DNA of 64,000 bases, taken from the NCBI GenBank assembly GCA_000341795.1, contig AODO01000002.1:1-64000 (forward strand). The letters run 5' to 3'. The stretch's first letter is position 1. Every line of letters starts with the position of its first letter. The DNA is from Rhodococcus triatomae BKS 15-14 (lineage in GTDB: Bacteria > Actinomycetota > Actinomycetes > Mycobacteriales > Mycobacteriaceae). Below the pieces are notes generated by a model that ran no database searches, was not told the DNA's origin, and was given only the letters and a program-made list of their open reading frames with translations. The position numbers were made by a program, and so were the translations under genes. Shown piece by piece: positions 36,220 to 45,204 of the stretch.

Positions 36220-37014
36220 ATGTCCACAGCAGGAGTCGCGGCGTCGCGCGCCCTCGTCGACAACGCACTGAAGATCATCGAGGGGTTCGGCCCCGACGAC
36301 TGGGCCGCCGACTCGGCCTGCCACGGCTGGCGGGTCCACGACCTCGTCACCCACATGGGGTTCTTCTTCAACTTCATCGCCGACCCGAACCTGGTCCTGC
36401 CCGACAACCCGAGCGGGCAGTCGGAGCGACTCAACGACGCCGCGGTGCGCGAGCGCGCCGACTGGACCGCGGATCAGGTCGTCGACTACTACCGGACGCA
36501 GTCCGAGGCAGGCCTCGCCACGCTGGAAGCGTTGCAGGGTCCCGACTTCGCCGCGGCCACCGTCGACATGCTCGACCTCGGCACGTACCGGCTCGCCGCG
36601 CTGGCCGACGCGGTCGCGTTCGACCACCTCGTCCACCTCGTCTGCGATCTGCTCGCACCTCGCGGTCCGATCGCCGACGGCGCGGTGGACGTCGCCGCCG
36701 CGATCGACCCGGCCGTCGACTGGATGATCGCGGGACTGCCGCAGATGTGCCGCGCCGCGCTGCATCCGGTGCTCACCGGGCCGATCGGGTTGCGCTTGAC
36801 CGGGGCCACCGAGCGCACCTTCGTCCTCGATCGCGGCGCCGACGACACCGTCGTCGTCACCGAAACCCGTGACCTGCCCACCGACGTCGCGACCACGGAC
36901 GCCGTGGACTTCCTCTCCTGGGCGACGACCCGCACCGCGTGGCGGTCGGCCGTGACGGTGACCGGCGACCGGGCCGCGGTGTCCGCGGTCCTCGACGCCG
37001 TCGACGTGGTCTGA
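36220..37014 (+). CDS. DinB/mycothiol-dependent maleylpyruvate isomerase-like protein (TIGR03083-type)
   Basis: A 264-residue protein with the four-helix DinB_2/MDMPI_N fold. It has DWAADSACHGWRVHDLVTHM (about 28-47) with conserved WxxxxxCxGWxxxDLxxHM-type spacing, and a second His in FDHLVHLVCDLL; together these would bind a divalent metal. A C-terminal SCP2-like beta domain follows (LRLTGATERTFVLDRGADD). The true activity, possibly a mycothiol-dependent transferase or isomerase, is unknown. ATG 36220 has GGAGG seven bases upstream and is 23 nt after the ALDH stop, so they are co-transcribed. Confidence 0.75.
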   Translation: MSTAGVAASRALVDNALKIIEGFGPDDWAADSACHGWRVHDLVTHMGFFFNFIADPNLVLPDNPSGQSERLNDAAVRERADWTADQVVDYYRTQSEAGLATLEALQGPDFAAATVDMLDLGTYRLAALADAVAFDHLVHLVCDLLAPRGPIADGAVDVAAAIDPAVDWMIAGLPQMCRAALHPVLTGPIGLRLTGATERTFVLDRGADDTVVVTETRDLPTDVATTDAVDFLSWATTRTAWRSAVTVTGDRAAVSAVLDAVDVV

Positions 37015-37053
37015 CGTTCGAATTTCACACAACACGAAAGGCAGTTCATCTTC

Positions 37054-37890
37054 ATGTCGCAGTACCTGAAGGACAAGGTCGTCGTCATCACCGGAGCCGG
37101 AAGCGGTTTCGGCAAGCTCATCGCCGAGAAGTGCGCCGCGGAGGGCGCGAAGGTCGTCGGCGTCGACATCAACGGCGAAGCGCTCGCGGCGGTGTTCGAC
37201 GGCATCCGCGCCGCCGGCCACGAGGGCACCCACCACCCCGCCGACGTCACGGACATGGACCAGGTGAAGGCTGCGGTCGCGCACGCCGTCGACACCTTCG
37301 GCGCGGTCGACGTCCTGGTCAACAACGCGGGCGTCATGCCGCTGGCGTACTTCGCGGACCACGAACGTGCCTGGGAGAAGTGGCACAAGGCCATCGACAT
37401 CAACATCAAGGGTGTCGTGAACGGCATCTCCGCGGTGTACGACCGGATGATCGAGCAGGGTCGCGGTCAGGTCGTCAACATCTCGTCGATCTACGGCAAC
37501 GCGGGCATCGAGGGCTCGGGCGTGTACAGCGCCACGAAGGCGGCCGTCACGACGATCTCGGACTCACTGCGGATCGAGGCCAAGGGCAAGATCAAGGTCA
37601 CCACCGTCAAACCGACCGGCATCACGGGCACGAACCTGGCCAGCTGGATCGTCAACGACACCGCGATCATGGGTCTGGTCGGGCAGCGCGCGCCGCAGTA
37701 CGCCGAGACGGTCGCGAACCTGACGAACGGGACACTGCCGCCCGAGCAGACCGACGTGGACTCGGTGAAGTACTGGCTGATCAAGCCCGAGGACCTCGCG
37801 GACGCCGTCGTCCACGTCATCGACCAGCCGTGGGGAATCAGCCTCAGCGACGTCACCGTCCGCGCCAGCGGCGAGGACTACATCTACTGA
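37054..37890 (+). CDS. Short-chain dehydrogenase/reductase
   Basis: A 278-residue classical SDR. NAD(P) motif TGAGSGFG is at about 13-20, Asp (VGVDI) suggests NAD preference, then NNAG, catalytic Ser in NISSIYG and YSATK (Tyr/Lys). It would interconvert an alcohol and a ketone or aldehyde. It is the last gene of the ALDH cluster, 39 nt after the previous stop, and is followed by a strong 22-bp-stem hairpin. Confidence 0.88.
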   Translation: MSQYLKDKVVVITGAGSGFGKLIAEKCAAEGAKVVGVDINGEALAAVFDGIRAAGHEGTHHPADVTDMDQVKAAVAHAVDTFGAVDVLVNNAGVMPLAYFADHERAWEKWHKAIDINIKGVVNGISAVYDRMIEQGRGQVVNISSIYGNAGIEGSGVYSATKAAVTTISDSLRIEAKGKIKVTTVKPTGITGTNLASWIVNDTAIMGLVGQRAPQYAETVANLTNGTLPPEQTDVDSVKYWLIKPEDLADAVVHVIDQPWGISLSDVTVRASGEDYIY

Positions 37891-37901
37891 GGCGGCTCCG
37901 C

Positions 37902-37951
37902 CGCCTGTGCGTGAGTTCGGTAGTTCCAGCTACCGAACTCACGCACAGGCG
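37902..37951. terminator. Long perfect hairpin between SDR and thiolase genes
   Basis: Arms 37902-37923 and 37930-37951 (22 bp, beginning CGCCTGTGCGTGAGTTCGG) are exact reverse complements with a 6-nt TTCCAG loop. Located 11 nt after the SDR stop and 8 nt beyond the convergent thiolase stop. Confidence 0.8.
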
Positions 37952-37959
37952 CGAAACGC

Positions 37960-39144
37960 CTACACCGACAGGATCATCGCGATGCCCTGGCCACCGCCGC
38001 CGCACAGGGCGGCAGCGCCCGTGCCGCCCCCGGCTGCCTTGAGGGAGTGTGCGAGGGACAGCGCAATGCGGGCGCCGGACATGCCGACGGGGTGCCCGAC
38101 CGCGATCGCGCCGCCGTGGATGTTGACCTTCTCGGGGTCCACACCGAGCTGACGCACCGATGCGAGCGCGACACCGGCGAACGCCTCGTTGATCTCGAGC
38201 AGGTCCAGGTCGGCGACGGCGGTCTGCCCGTCCCGCTTCAGCGCCGCCTCGATCGCGTTCGCCGGCTGGTGCAGGAGCGAGGTGTCGGGACCCGCCACGA
38301 GAGCGTGCGCCCGGATCTCCGCGAGCCACTCGATGCCGCGGGCCTCGGCGACGTCCTTGCGCATCACCACGACAGCTGCGGCGCCGTCGGAGAGCTGGGA
38401 TGCCGCACCCGCGGTGATGGTGCCGTCCTTCGCGAAGGCCGGGCGCAGCTTGCCGAGCGACTCGGCGGTGGTCTCACCGCGGATGCCCTCGTCGGCGGAC
38501 ACGGTGACGGTGCCCTTGCGCGAAGTGATCTCGACCGGGGCGATCTCGGCAGCGAACGCACCCGACTCGGTCGCGGCAGCGGCGAGACGGTGCGACCGCG
38601 CCGCGAACTCGTCCTGCTGCTCGCGGGTGATGGCCTCGGTCTCCGCACCCTGGTACCTCTCGGTGGACGCACCCATCGAGATGCCGTCGAGCGCGCACAC
38701 CAGGGCGTCACGGTCGAGGGCGTCCTCGAAGTTGGTGGAGCCGTACTTCAGGCCCGTGCGGGCGCCGCGCACGAGGTACGGAGCGTTGGTCATCGACTCC
38801 ATGCCGCCGGCAACGACGACGTCCGCGGCGCCGGTCGCGATCAGGCGGTCGGCCTGCATGATCGCCTCGAGGCCCGAGAGGCACAGGTTGTTCACGGTGG
38901 TGGCGGGCACGGTCATGGGCAGACCGGCGGCAACGGCCGCCTGACGTGCCGGGTTCGGGCCGACCCCGGCCTGGACGACGGTGCCCATGACGACGGCGTC
39001 GACGCCGTCGGTACCGACTCCCGCGCGTTCGATCGCGGCGGCGATGGCGCGACCGCCGAGGTCTGCGGCGGTGAGGGACGCCAGTGCGCCCGACAGCTTG
39101 CCGATCGGGGTCCGGGCCCCCGCCACGATGACACTGGTGCTCAC
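37960..39144 (-). CDS. Acetyl-CoA acetyltransferase (thiolase)
   Basis: A 394-residue thiolase II-type enzyme condensing or cleaving acyl-CoA and acetyl-CoA. The nucleophile Cys88 is in VNNLCLSGLEAI. The C-terminal catalytic groups are NEAFAGVAL, GGAIAVGHPVGMSG (His) and the second Cys in ALCGGGGQG. GTG 39144 (VSTSVIVAGARTPIG) has GGAGAG six bases upstream. It is monocistronic between the SDR hairpin and oxyR. Likely roles are ketone-body or short-chain fatty acid turnover. Confidence 0.93.
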   Translation of the reverse strand: MSTSVIVAGARTPIGKLSGALASLTAADLGGRAIAAAIERAGVGTDGVDAVVMGTVVQAGVGPNPARQAAVAAGLPMTVPATTVNNLCLSGLEAIMQADRLIATGAADVVVAGGMESMTNAPYLVRGARTGLKYGSTNFEDALDRDALVCALDGISMGASTERYQGAETEAITREQQDEFAARSHRLAAAATESGAFAAEIAPVEITSRKGTVTVSADEGIRGETTAESLGKLRPAFAKDGTITAGAASQLSDGAAAVVVMRKDVAEARGIEWLAEIRAHALVAGPDTSLLHQPANAIEAALKRDGQTAVADLDLLEINEAFAGVALASVRQLGVDPEKVNIHGGAIAVGHPVGMSGARIALSLAHSLKAAGGGTGAAALCGGGGQGIAMILSV

Positions 39145-39364
39145 GCTGTTCTCTCCTTCGTCCGGTTCGTCCCGCTCGGGTGTCGGCGAGTCCGGCGACT
39201 GGTGCCCGCAGGTCCCGCCCGAGGATCTTCCCACCCCGCCGCTCGGCGCGTTCGTCCAGTACCAGGACGTACGCGGGAGCTTGCACCCGGCGAGGCCGGG
39301 TCCGGGCGTGCTCGACCGCGTCCCGTTTCGGGGTGACGCCGCCCCCGCCGTCGAGCGTGCCCGA

Positions 39365-40285
39365 TCAGGGGCGAGGAGTGGGAGCCACCGACCGGACGAT
39401 CTCGGCGAACCGCTCGTAGGCCTCGGTGCGTCCGCTGGAGCCCCGGAACACCAGCCCGATCGTGCGTCCCGGCGCGGGCCCGGCGAACCGGGCCGTGGCC
39501 AGGTCGCCACGGGCCGTCTCGACGGCGACCGCCGACTCCGGCACCAGCGTCACTCCCAGTCCCCCGGACACGCACTGCACGACGGTGGTCAGCGAGGTGG
39601 CGCGCGTGTCGCCTGCGGTCGGGTGCGCGTCCACCGAACGGCACAGGTCGAGCGTCTGGTCCCGCAGGCAGTGACCCTCGTCGAGCAGCAGCAACGGCAG
39701 TTCGTCCAGACCGGCCGGAACGAGGTCGTCGCGGCCCGCGAGCGGGTGGTTCCGTGGCACCACGAGGACGAAGTCCTCGTCGTACAGCGGGATCTCCACC
39801 ATTCCCGAACCACCCGAGGGCAGCGCGAGCACGGCGACGTCGAGCGCTCCGCCACGCAGCGCTTCCAGCAGTCGCGCCGTTTGATCCTCGACGACCTGCG
39901 GGACGACTGCGGGCAGTTCCTCAGCGAGCGCCGGAAGCAGCGTCGGCAGGACGTAGGGCGCGACGGTGGGGATCAGTCCGATCCGCAACGGGCCGGAGAG
40001 CGCATGACCCACCCCGGCGGCCGCGGAGACGAAACCGTCGGCGGCATCGATGATCTGTTTGGCCTTGGGCAGCAGCGCCGTACCGGCGGCCGTGACGAGG
40101 ACACGGCGGGTGCTCCGCTCGATCAACTGCACACCGAGGCCGGACTCGAGCGCAGCGAGTGCCTGCGACAGCGTGGGCTGACTGACCCCGAGACGCGTTG
40201 CAGCCGTGCCGAAGTGACGGCACTCGGCGACGGCCACGAAGGCGCGGAGCTGCGCGAGGGTCGGCTGCCAATTCTGATCGGACAC
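39365..40285 (-). CDS. oxyR: LysR-type hydrogen-peroxide sensor OxyR
   Basis: A 306-residue LysR regulator with an N-terminal HTH (FGTAATRLGVSQPTLSQALA). Its redox centre is unmistakable: Cys206 and Cys215 in GHCLRDQTLDLC, the same nine-residue spacing as E. coli Cys199/Cys208. It should sense peroxide through disulfide formation. GTG 40285 is preferred: TAAACT lies 7 nt upstream and it gives the family N-terminus. ATG 40309 or 40312 would extend it. No catalase or ahpCD gene is next to it in this window, unlike many actinobacteria. Confidence 0.9.
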   Translation of the reverse strand: MSDQNWQPTLAQLRAFVAVAECRHFGTAATRLGVSQPTLSQALAALESGLGVQLIERSTRRVLVTAAGTALLPKAKQIIDAADGFVSAAAGVGHALSGPLRIGLIPTVAPYVLPTLLPALAEELPAVVPQVVEDQTARLLEALRGGALDVAVLALPSGGSGMVEIPLYDEDFVLVVPRNHPLAGRDDLVPAGLDELPLLLLDEGHCLRDQTLDLCRSVDAHPTAGDTRATSLTTVVQCVSGGLGVTLVPESAVAVETARGDLATARFAGPAPGRTIGLVFRGSSGRTEAYERFAEIVRSVAPTPRP

Positions 40286-40404
40286 GCCTATCAGTTTACC
40301 GCCGTTCATCATCGATCCCTGTTGACACGGTTGCGCCCTCGCATTCGCGAGGAACGTCGCCGAAACGAGGCGCGAGCTCCACCCGGAGAACACCACGCGA
40401 GCGG

Positions 40405-40416
40405 TATCGTTCGACG
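40405..40416 (+). promoter_or_regulatory. Leaderless -10 (TATCGT) of the PhzF gene
   Basis: TATCGT (40405-40410), 6-nt spacer, ATG 40417. Confidence 0.6.
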
Positions 40417-41091
40417 ATGGGCATACAGGTAGACGTCGTCAGGGTGTTCACCGATCCCGAAGGGCGCCACGGCAATCCGCTCGGCATCGTCGACGCGAGC
40501 CGGGTGGCGCCACCGGACAGGCAGCGGGTTGCCACGGCGCTCGGCTACAGCGAAACCGTGTTCGTCGATCTACCCGAACCGAACACCACCACCGCGTCTG
40601 CACGGATATTCACTCCCGCCGCCGAACTCCGCTTCGCCGGACACCCGACGGTGGGCCTGGCGTGGTGGCTCGCCGACCGCGGGCTCCCCGTGGATACCCT
40701 CGCGGTACCGGCGGGCGACGTCGCGACCCACACGACCGGCGCCGACACCTGGGTGCGGGCACGACCGGACTGGGCGCCGGAGTTCACCCTGCACTGCCAA
40801 CCCGACGCGGCCGCTGTGGCCGCCGTTGCCGCCGCATCCTTCGACACCGGCCACCACTACGTGTGGGCCTGGGCCGGAGAGGGCGCCATCCGGTCCCGGA
40901 TGTTCGCACCCGACCTCGGCGTCCCCGAGGACGAGGCGACCGGCGCAGCGGCGCTGCGCATCACCGAGCATCTTCGACGCGGTCTGCACATCACGCAGGG
41001 CCGCGGATCGCGGATCGTCACCCGGATCGTCCCGGAGGGCTGGATCGAGGTCGGCGGGCAGGTCCGACGCGACCGCCCGGTGACCATCTGA
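40417..41091 (+). CDS. PhzF family isomerase/epimerase-like protein
   Basis: A 224-residue member of the PhzF/diaminopimelate-epimerase-like family. It has VRVFTDPEGRHGNPLGIV at the start, catalytic Glu in LGYSETVFV, FTPAAELRFAGHPTVGLAWW, and the second-lobe motif EDEATGAAAL. It is shorter than typical PhzF proteins (about 260-300 residues), the loss falling in the second lobe, yet both signature lobes are present. Substrate unknown. No phenazine genes are near. TATCGT lies 6 nt before the ATG, indicating a leaderless message. Confidence 0.8.
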   Translation: MGIQVDVVRVFTDPEGRHGNPLGIVDASRVAPPDRQRVATALGYSETVFVDLPEPNTTTASARIFTPAAELRFAGHPTVGLAWWLADRGLPVDTLAVPAGDVATHTTGADTWVRARPDWAPEFTLHCQPDAAAVAAVAAASFDTGHHYVWAWAGEGAIRSRMFAPDLGVPEDEATGAAALRITEHLRRGLHITQGRGSRIVTRIVPEGWIEVGGQVRRDRPVTI

Positions 41092-41127
41092 CGACGGCCC
41101 CGGGCGGCGCGGTGGGACAGGAACGGA

Positions 41128-42185
<1,058 letters not shown>

Positions 42186-42872
42186 TCAGGCCCTGGGGGC
42201 CCGCCCGGAAGCCAGATCGGCCTCACTGAGCACGACCGCGATCTCGTCACCCATCCGCACCCCGTCGGCGAGCGGCAACCTGTCGCCGCTCCAGAACTTC
42301 CCGGGGTCGTACCAGTTGGTCTTGCGTCGACCGGTCAGCAGGCCCATTGCCTCGTAGGTCTGCGCGACCACCTCCGCGCAGTAGGCGCTCTCGATCCCGG
42401 CGGCCTTCTCCCGCTGCCTGCGACGAACGGCGGGCAGGCGCCCACCGAACCACCGCGACGCCAACTTCACCGTCGACGGGAACGGCGCACCGTTCAGCCG
42501 CGCGACGGTCCGGAGCAGCTCGTCCTCCTGATCGCGGGTGACGGGCGACTCGAGCTGCCTCAGCCAACCCCGCTGTCCGTACTTCGCTCCCCACACCTGC
42601 ACCGCGGCGCGCAGGTCGTGCAGTTGCACACCACGCTGACAGCGACCCGTCCACATGTCCTGGAGCGAATGCCCCAACTCGGCGTGCCACATCAGCGGCG
42701 GCATGTCGTCGAGGACCACCGACATGCCGACGTGGTTGACGGGACTGTTCGTCAGGGTCTGAATGGCGCGATCGGCGCCGGTGTGGCCCCGGAAGATCCA
42801 GATGTCCCCGGTGCGCGTGGCGTCGACCGCCACATCGAGGGTGACCTGCGATTCGTGCATGCGCCGACTCAT
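42186..42872 (-). CDS. YiiX-like permuted papain/NlpC-P60-fold protein
   Basis: A 228-residue protein with the circularly permuted papain-like order. An N-terminal His is in SPVNHVGMSVVL (His47) after GDIWIFRGHTGADRA, and the nucleophile-type Cys is near the C-terminus in SAYCAEVVAQTYEAMGLL (Cys165). Activity could be an amidase, peptidase or lipid hydrolase. No signal peptide or membrane helix is seen, so it is probably cytoplasmic, unusual for a wall hydrolase. ATG 42872 lies exactly 6 nt after TAACCT, implying a leaderless mRNA, with the start only 17 bp from that of the divergent small gene. Confidence 0.75.
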   Translation of the reverse strand: MSRRMHESQVTLDVAVDATRTGDIWIFRGHTGADRAIQTLTNSPVNHVGMSVVLDDMPPLMWHAELGHSLQDMWTGRCQRGVQLHDLRAAVQVWGAKYGQRGWLRQLESPVTRDQEDELLRTVARLNGAPFPSTVKLASRWFGGRLPAVRRRQREKAAGIESAYCAEVVAQTYEAMGLLTGRRKTNWYDPGKFWSGDRLPLADGVRMGDEIAVVLSEADLASGRAPRA

Positions 42873-42889
42873 GCACCTAGGTTAGAGCG
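42873..42889. promoter_or_regulatory. Bidirectional leaderless promoter with overlapping -10 elements
   Basis: TAGGTTA (42878-42884) reads TAGGTT on the plus strand and TAACCT on the minus strand; the hexamers share five bp. Each is followed by exactly 6 nt and then an ATG (plus 42890, minus 42872). Both genes lack ribosome binding sites. Confidence 0.75.
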
Positions 42890-43129
42890 ATGCCGGTCAA
42901 TGCCAGGTCTCTGTGGAAGCTCGTCGGCCTCGCCGGCGTCGTGGGAGTCGCCGCGACAGGGGCGCTGACCGTCCGCGCCGAACGCAAACGCCGGGCGTAC
43001 ACACCGGACGAGGTCCGCGCGCAACTGCACACCCGGTACGCCCAGGCCGCTGCCGACGCGGAGGTCCGGCCCAAGGTCGACCTCGCGCCGGTCCGGCGCA
43101 GGCTCCGCGACCGCCTGCGCAGACGCTGA
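42890..43129 (+). CDS. Small single-pass membrane protein, unknown
   Basis: A 79-residue protein. One hydrophobic helix at about 10-28 (LVGLAGVVGVAATGALTV) is followed by a strongly basic cytoplasmic tail ending RRRLRDRLRRR. No family is recognised. It starts 17 bp from the divergent YiiX-like gene and has the same leaderless -10 geometry, which argues that it is real despite its size. A hairpin follows its stop. Confidence 0.65.
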   Translation: MPVNARSLWKLVGLAGVVGVAATGALTVRAERKRRAYTPDEVRAQLHTRYAQAAADAEVRPKVDLAPVRRRLRDRLRRR

Positions 43130-43131
43130 CA

Positions 43132-43158
43132 CGCCGCCCACCGACCCGGTGAGCGGCG
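43132..43158. terminator. Hairpin between the small membrane gene and aminotransferase
   Basis: CGCCGC and CACC (43132-43142) pair with GGTG and GCGGCG (43148-43158), with one C-A mismatch and a 5-nt loop. The flanking genes are convergent. Confidence 0.55.
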
Positions 43159-43172
43159 CGTCGGAGCGCCCG

Positions 43173-44399
43173 TCAGCCGAGTGCCGCGCGGACGCCGGCC
43201 GCCATCTCGGCGACCTGCTCGTCCGTCATCACGAACGACGGCGAGAACTGCATTGCGCCGACTCCGGCGGCACGACCCGAGATGCCCTGCTCACGAAGGG
43301 CTTTCACGAACGGAAGCGCCTCGGCCGGATCGGCGAGCTGCACGGCCGCGACCGCGCCGAGACCACTGCGCACCTCCTGCACTCGCGGATGGTCCGCGAG
43401 CGGCGCCAGGTGTTCGTGCAGGGCGCCCTCCAGTCGCGCGGCCTCCGCGAGCAGGTTCTCGCGCTCGATGATCTCCAGGTTCGCGAGCGCCGCGGCGGCG
43501 GCACCGGCGTGGCCGCCGTAGGTGTAGCCGTGGCGCCACCAGACACCGCCCGCGAAGAAGGGCTCGGCGACACGCGGTGCGATGAACACCGCACCCATCG
43601 GCACGTATCCGGACGTCAGGCCCTTCGCCGTGGTGACCATGTCGGGCTGCAGGTCGAAACGTGTGGACGCGAACCACGAACCACCGATGCGACCGAACCC
43701 GGTGACCACCTCGTCGACGACGAACAGGATGTCGTGGTCACGGCAGATCTCCCGCACCTCCGCGAGATAGCCTTCCGGTGGCAGATAGACGCCACCGGCA
43801 CCGATGATCGGCTCGCAGAAGAACGCGGCGATCGAGTCGGCGCCCTCCCGTTCGATCAGTTCCAGCAGACTCTTGGCGTTGTCCCACTCGACGGTTCGGG
43901 TGTCGGGCATCAGCTCGCCGTAGCCCTCACGGTTCGGCGGGATCCCGGCGAGCGCGGTTCCGGCGACGTGCATGCCGTGGTACGCCTTCTGCCTCCCGAC
44001 GACGATCCGCTTGCCGGGCCGGCCGACCTCGTTCCAGTACCGTCGCGCGAGCTTCGCCGCGGTGTCCACGGAGTCGGAGCCACCCGAGGTGAAGAAGATC
44101 TTGCTGCCGGGAACCGGCGCGATCGCGGCGAGCCTGTCCGCGAGCGCGACCGTCGTCTCGGGAGCGAAGTCGCCGAAGTTCGAGAAGTGCGCCATCGTCG
44201 ACAGCTGCCGCGCCACCGCCTCCGCGATCTCCGTGCGCCCGTGCCCGACGTTCGTGAACCACAGGCCTGCGGTCGCGTCGAGGTACCGGGTGCCGTTCTC
44301 GTCCCAGATGTACGCGCCCTCACCGCGACTGACCACGAAGGCTCCGTCGCGCTGCACCGCGCCCATGTCGGCGAAACCGTGCCAGAGCGATCCGCTCAT
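43173..44399 (-). CDS. Class III PLP-dependent aminotransferase
   Basis: A 408-residue omega-aminotransferase (fold type I, class III). It has WDENGTRYLDATAGLWFTNVGHG at the start, the PLP phosphate site FFTSGGSDSVDTAAKLAR, FVVDEVVTGFGRIG (Asp pairing with the pyridine N) and PLP-Lys in TTAKGLTSGYVPMGAV. The substrate could be beta-alanine, an amine such as putrescine, or an omega-amino acid, with pyruvate or 2-oxoglutarate. ATG 44399 overlaps the Pr6Pr stop by 4 nt (ATGA), so it is the second gene of that operon. Confidence 0.9.
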   Translation of the reverse strand: MSGSLWHGFADMGAVQRDGAFVVSRGEGAYIWDENGTRYLDATAGLWFTNVGHGRTEIAEAVARQLSTMAHFSNFGDFAPETTVALADRLAAIAPVPGSKIFFTSGGSDSVDTAAKLARRYWNEVGRPGKRIVVGRQKAYHGMHVAGTALAGIPPNREGYGELMPDTRTVEWDNAKSLLELIEREGADSIAAFFCEPIIGAGGVYLPPEGYLAEVREICRDHDILFVVDEVVTGFGRIGGSWFASTRFDLQPDMVTTAKGLTSGYVPMGAVFIAPRVAEPFFAGGVWWRHGYTYGGHAGAAAAALANLEIIERENLLAEAARLEGALHEHLAPLADHPRVQEVRSGLGAVAAVQLADPAEALPFVKALREQGISGRAAGVGAMQFSPSFVMTDEQVAEMAAGVRAALG

Positions 44400-45073
44400 T
44401 CCTCGACCTCCCTCTCGACACCACCGCGGGGTGTCTCGTGCGTGTCCTCACCGTATCGCCACCGGCCACCGAGCCGCCCGGCAGCGTTGACGGCCACGCA
44501 GATCAGGACGAACGCGATCACCAGCACCACCAGCCCGATCGCCGTGTTCAGGTAGCCCTGCGTGCGGGGATCGATGAACGGGTAGGGGTACCAGTCGACG
44601 ATCGGGCCGCGGACCAGGGTGTAGACGCCGTAGACGATCGGAAACCACACCCACGTGACCGCCCGGGCGTCGCTGATCCGCATCCGCGGTGGGTTGACCA
44701 CCCAGTCCAGGATCAGGATCAGCGGCAGCACGCGGTGCATCACGTTGTTGGTCCACTGCCCCTGCATCCCGACGTCGATGCTCGCCAGCAGGACCGCGTA
44801 CACGATGCCGGTGATGACCATGTACACGGTGACCGCGCCGCGGAACATCTGCCAGCCCCGGTCCTGAGGATCTGCTACCGCACCTGCGAGCAGGACGATC
44901 ACCGCGAGCACGTTGCTCAGCACCGTGAAGTAGCCGAAGTAGTTGAACCAGTCCAGATCCTCGGTGTGCAGCGGAACCCACACGAGGGCGAGCAGACCGA
45001 CTGCTCCGAACACGAGCCTCAGGAACCGAAGAACCGGATGAGTGTGGACGGGCGTACTCACGACGTCGGTCAT
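44396..45073 (-). CDS. Pr6Pr family six-helix membrane protein
   Basis: A 225-residue inner-membrane protein with six hydrophobic segments: FLRLVFGAVGLLALVWVPL, YFGYFTVLSNVLAVIVLLAG, VYMVITGIVYAVLLASI, RVLPLILILDWVVNP, TWVWFPIVYGVYTLV and AIGLVVLVIAFVLICVAV. The conserved pattern (FGYFTVLSN, MHRVLP..DW, WYPYPFIDP) is that of the Pr6Pr family. Role unknown. ATG 45073 starts at the first helix. Coupled to the aminotransferase gene by a 4-nt overlap and divergent from hrpA. Confidence 0.85.
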   Translation of the reverse strand: MTDVVSTPVHTHPVLRFLRLVFGAVGLLALVWVPLHTEDLDWFNYFGYFTVLSNVLAVIVLLAGAVADPQDRGWQMFRGAVTVYMVITGIVYAVLLASIDVGMQGQWTNNVMHRVLPLILILDWVVNPPRMRISDARAVTWVWFPIVYGVYTLVRGPIVDWYPYPFIDPRTQGYLNTAIGLVVLVIAFVLICVAVNAAGRLGGRWRYGEDTHETPRGGVEREVEE

Positions 45074-45189
45074 GCACAGATCGTCGCACGCACCATCCGC
45101 AGTGCGGCGGATGTGGACCGTCGCCCCCCGGCGGGGCGCCGCCGACGCCCGCACGGGCGGTGGACGCGCGTCACCCCGGTGCCGTTCGA

Positions 45190-45204
45190 TACCCTGGCCT
45201 GAGC
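45190..45204 (+). promoter_or_regulatory. hrpA -10 (TACCCT)
   Basis: TACCCT (45190-45195) with 9 nt to ATG 45205, giving a leader of about 2-3 nt. Confidence 0.45.

Noticed and set aside
40417-41091. Phenazine biosynthesis locus suggested by the PhzF family call
   Set aside because: No other phz genes are near; PhzF-like proteins are widespread enzymes unrelated to phenazine.
42874-42890. Half match to an IdeR iron box (TAGGTTAG) near the YiiX-like gene
   Set aside because: The second half (CTAACCTAA) is missing, and the bases are better explained as overlapping -10 hexamers with exact 6-nt spacers to both start codons.
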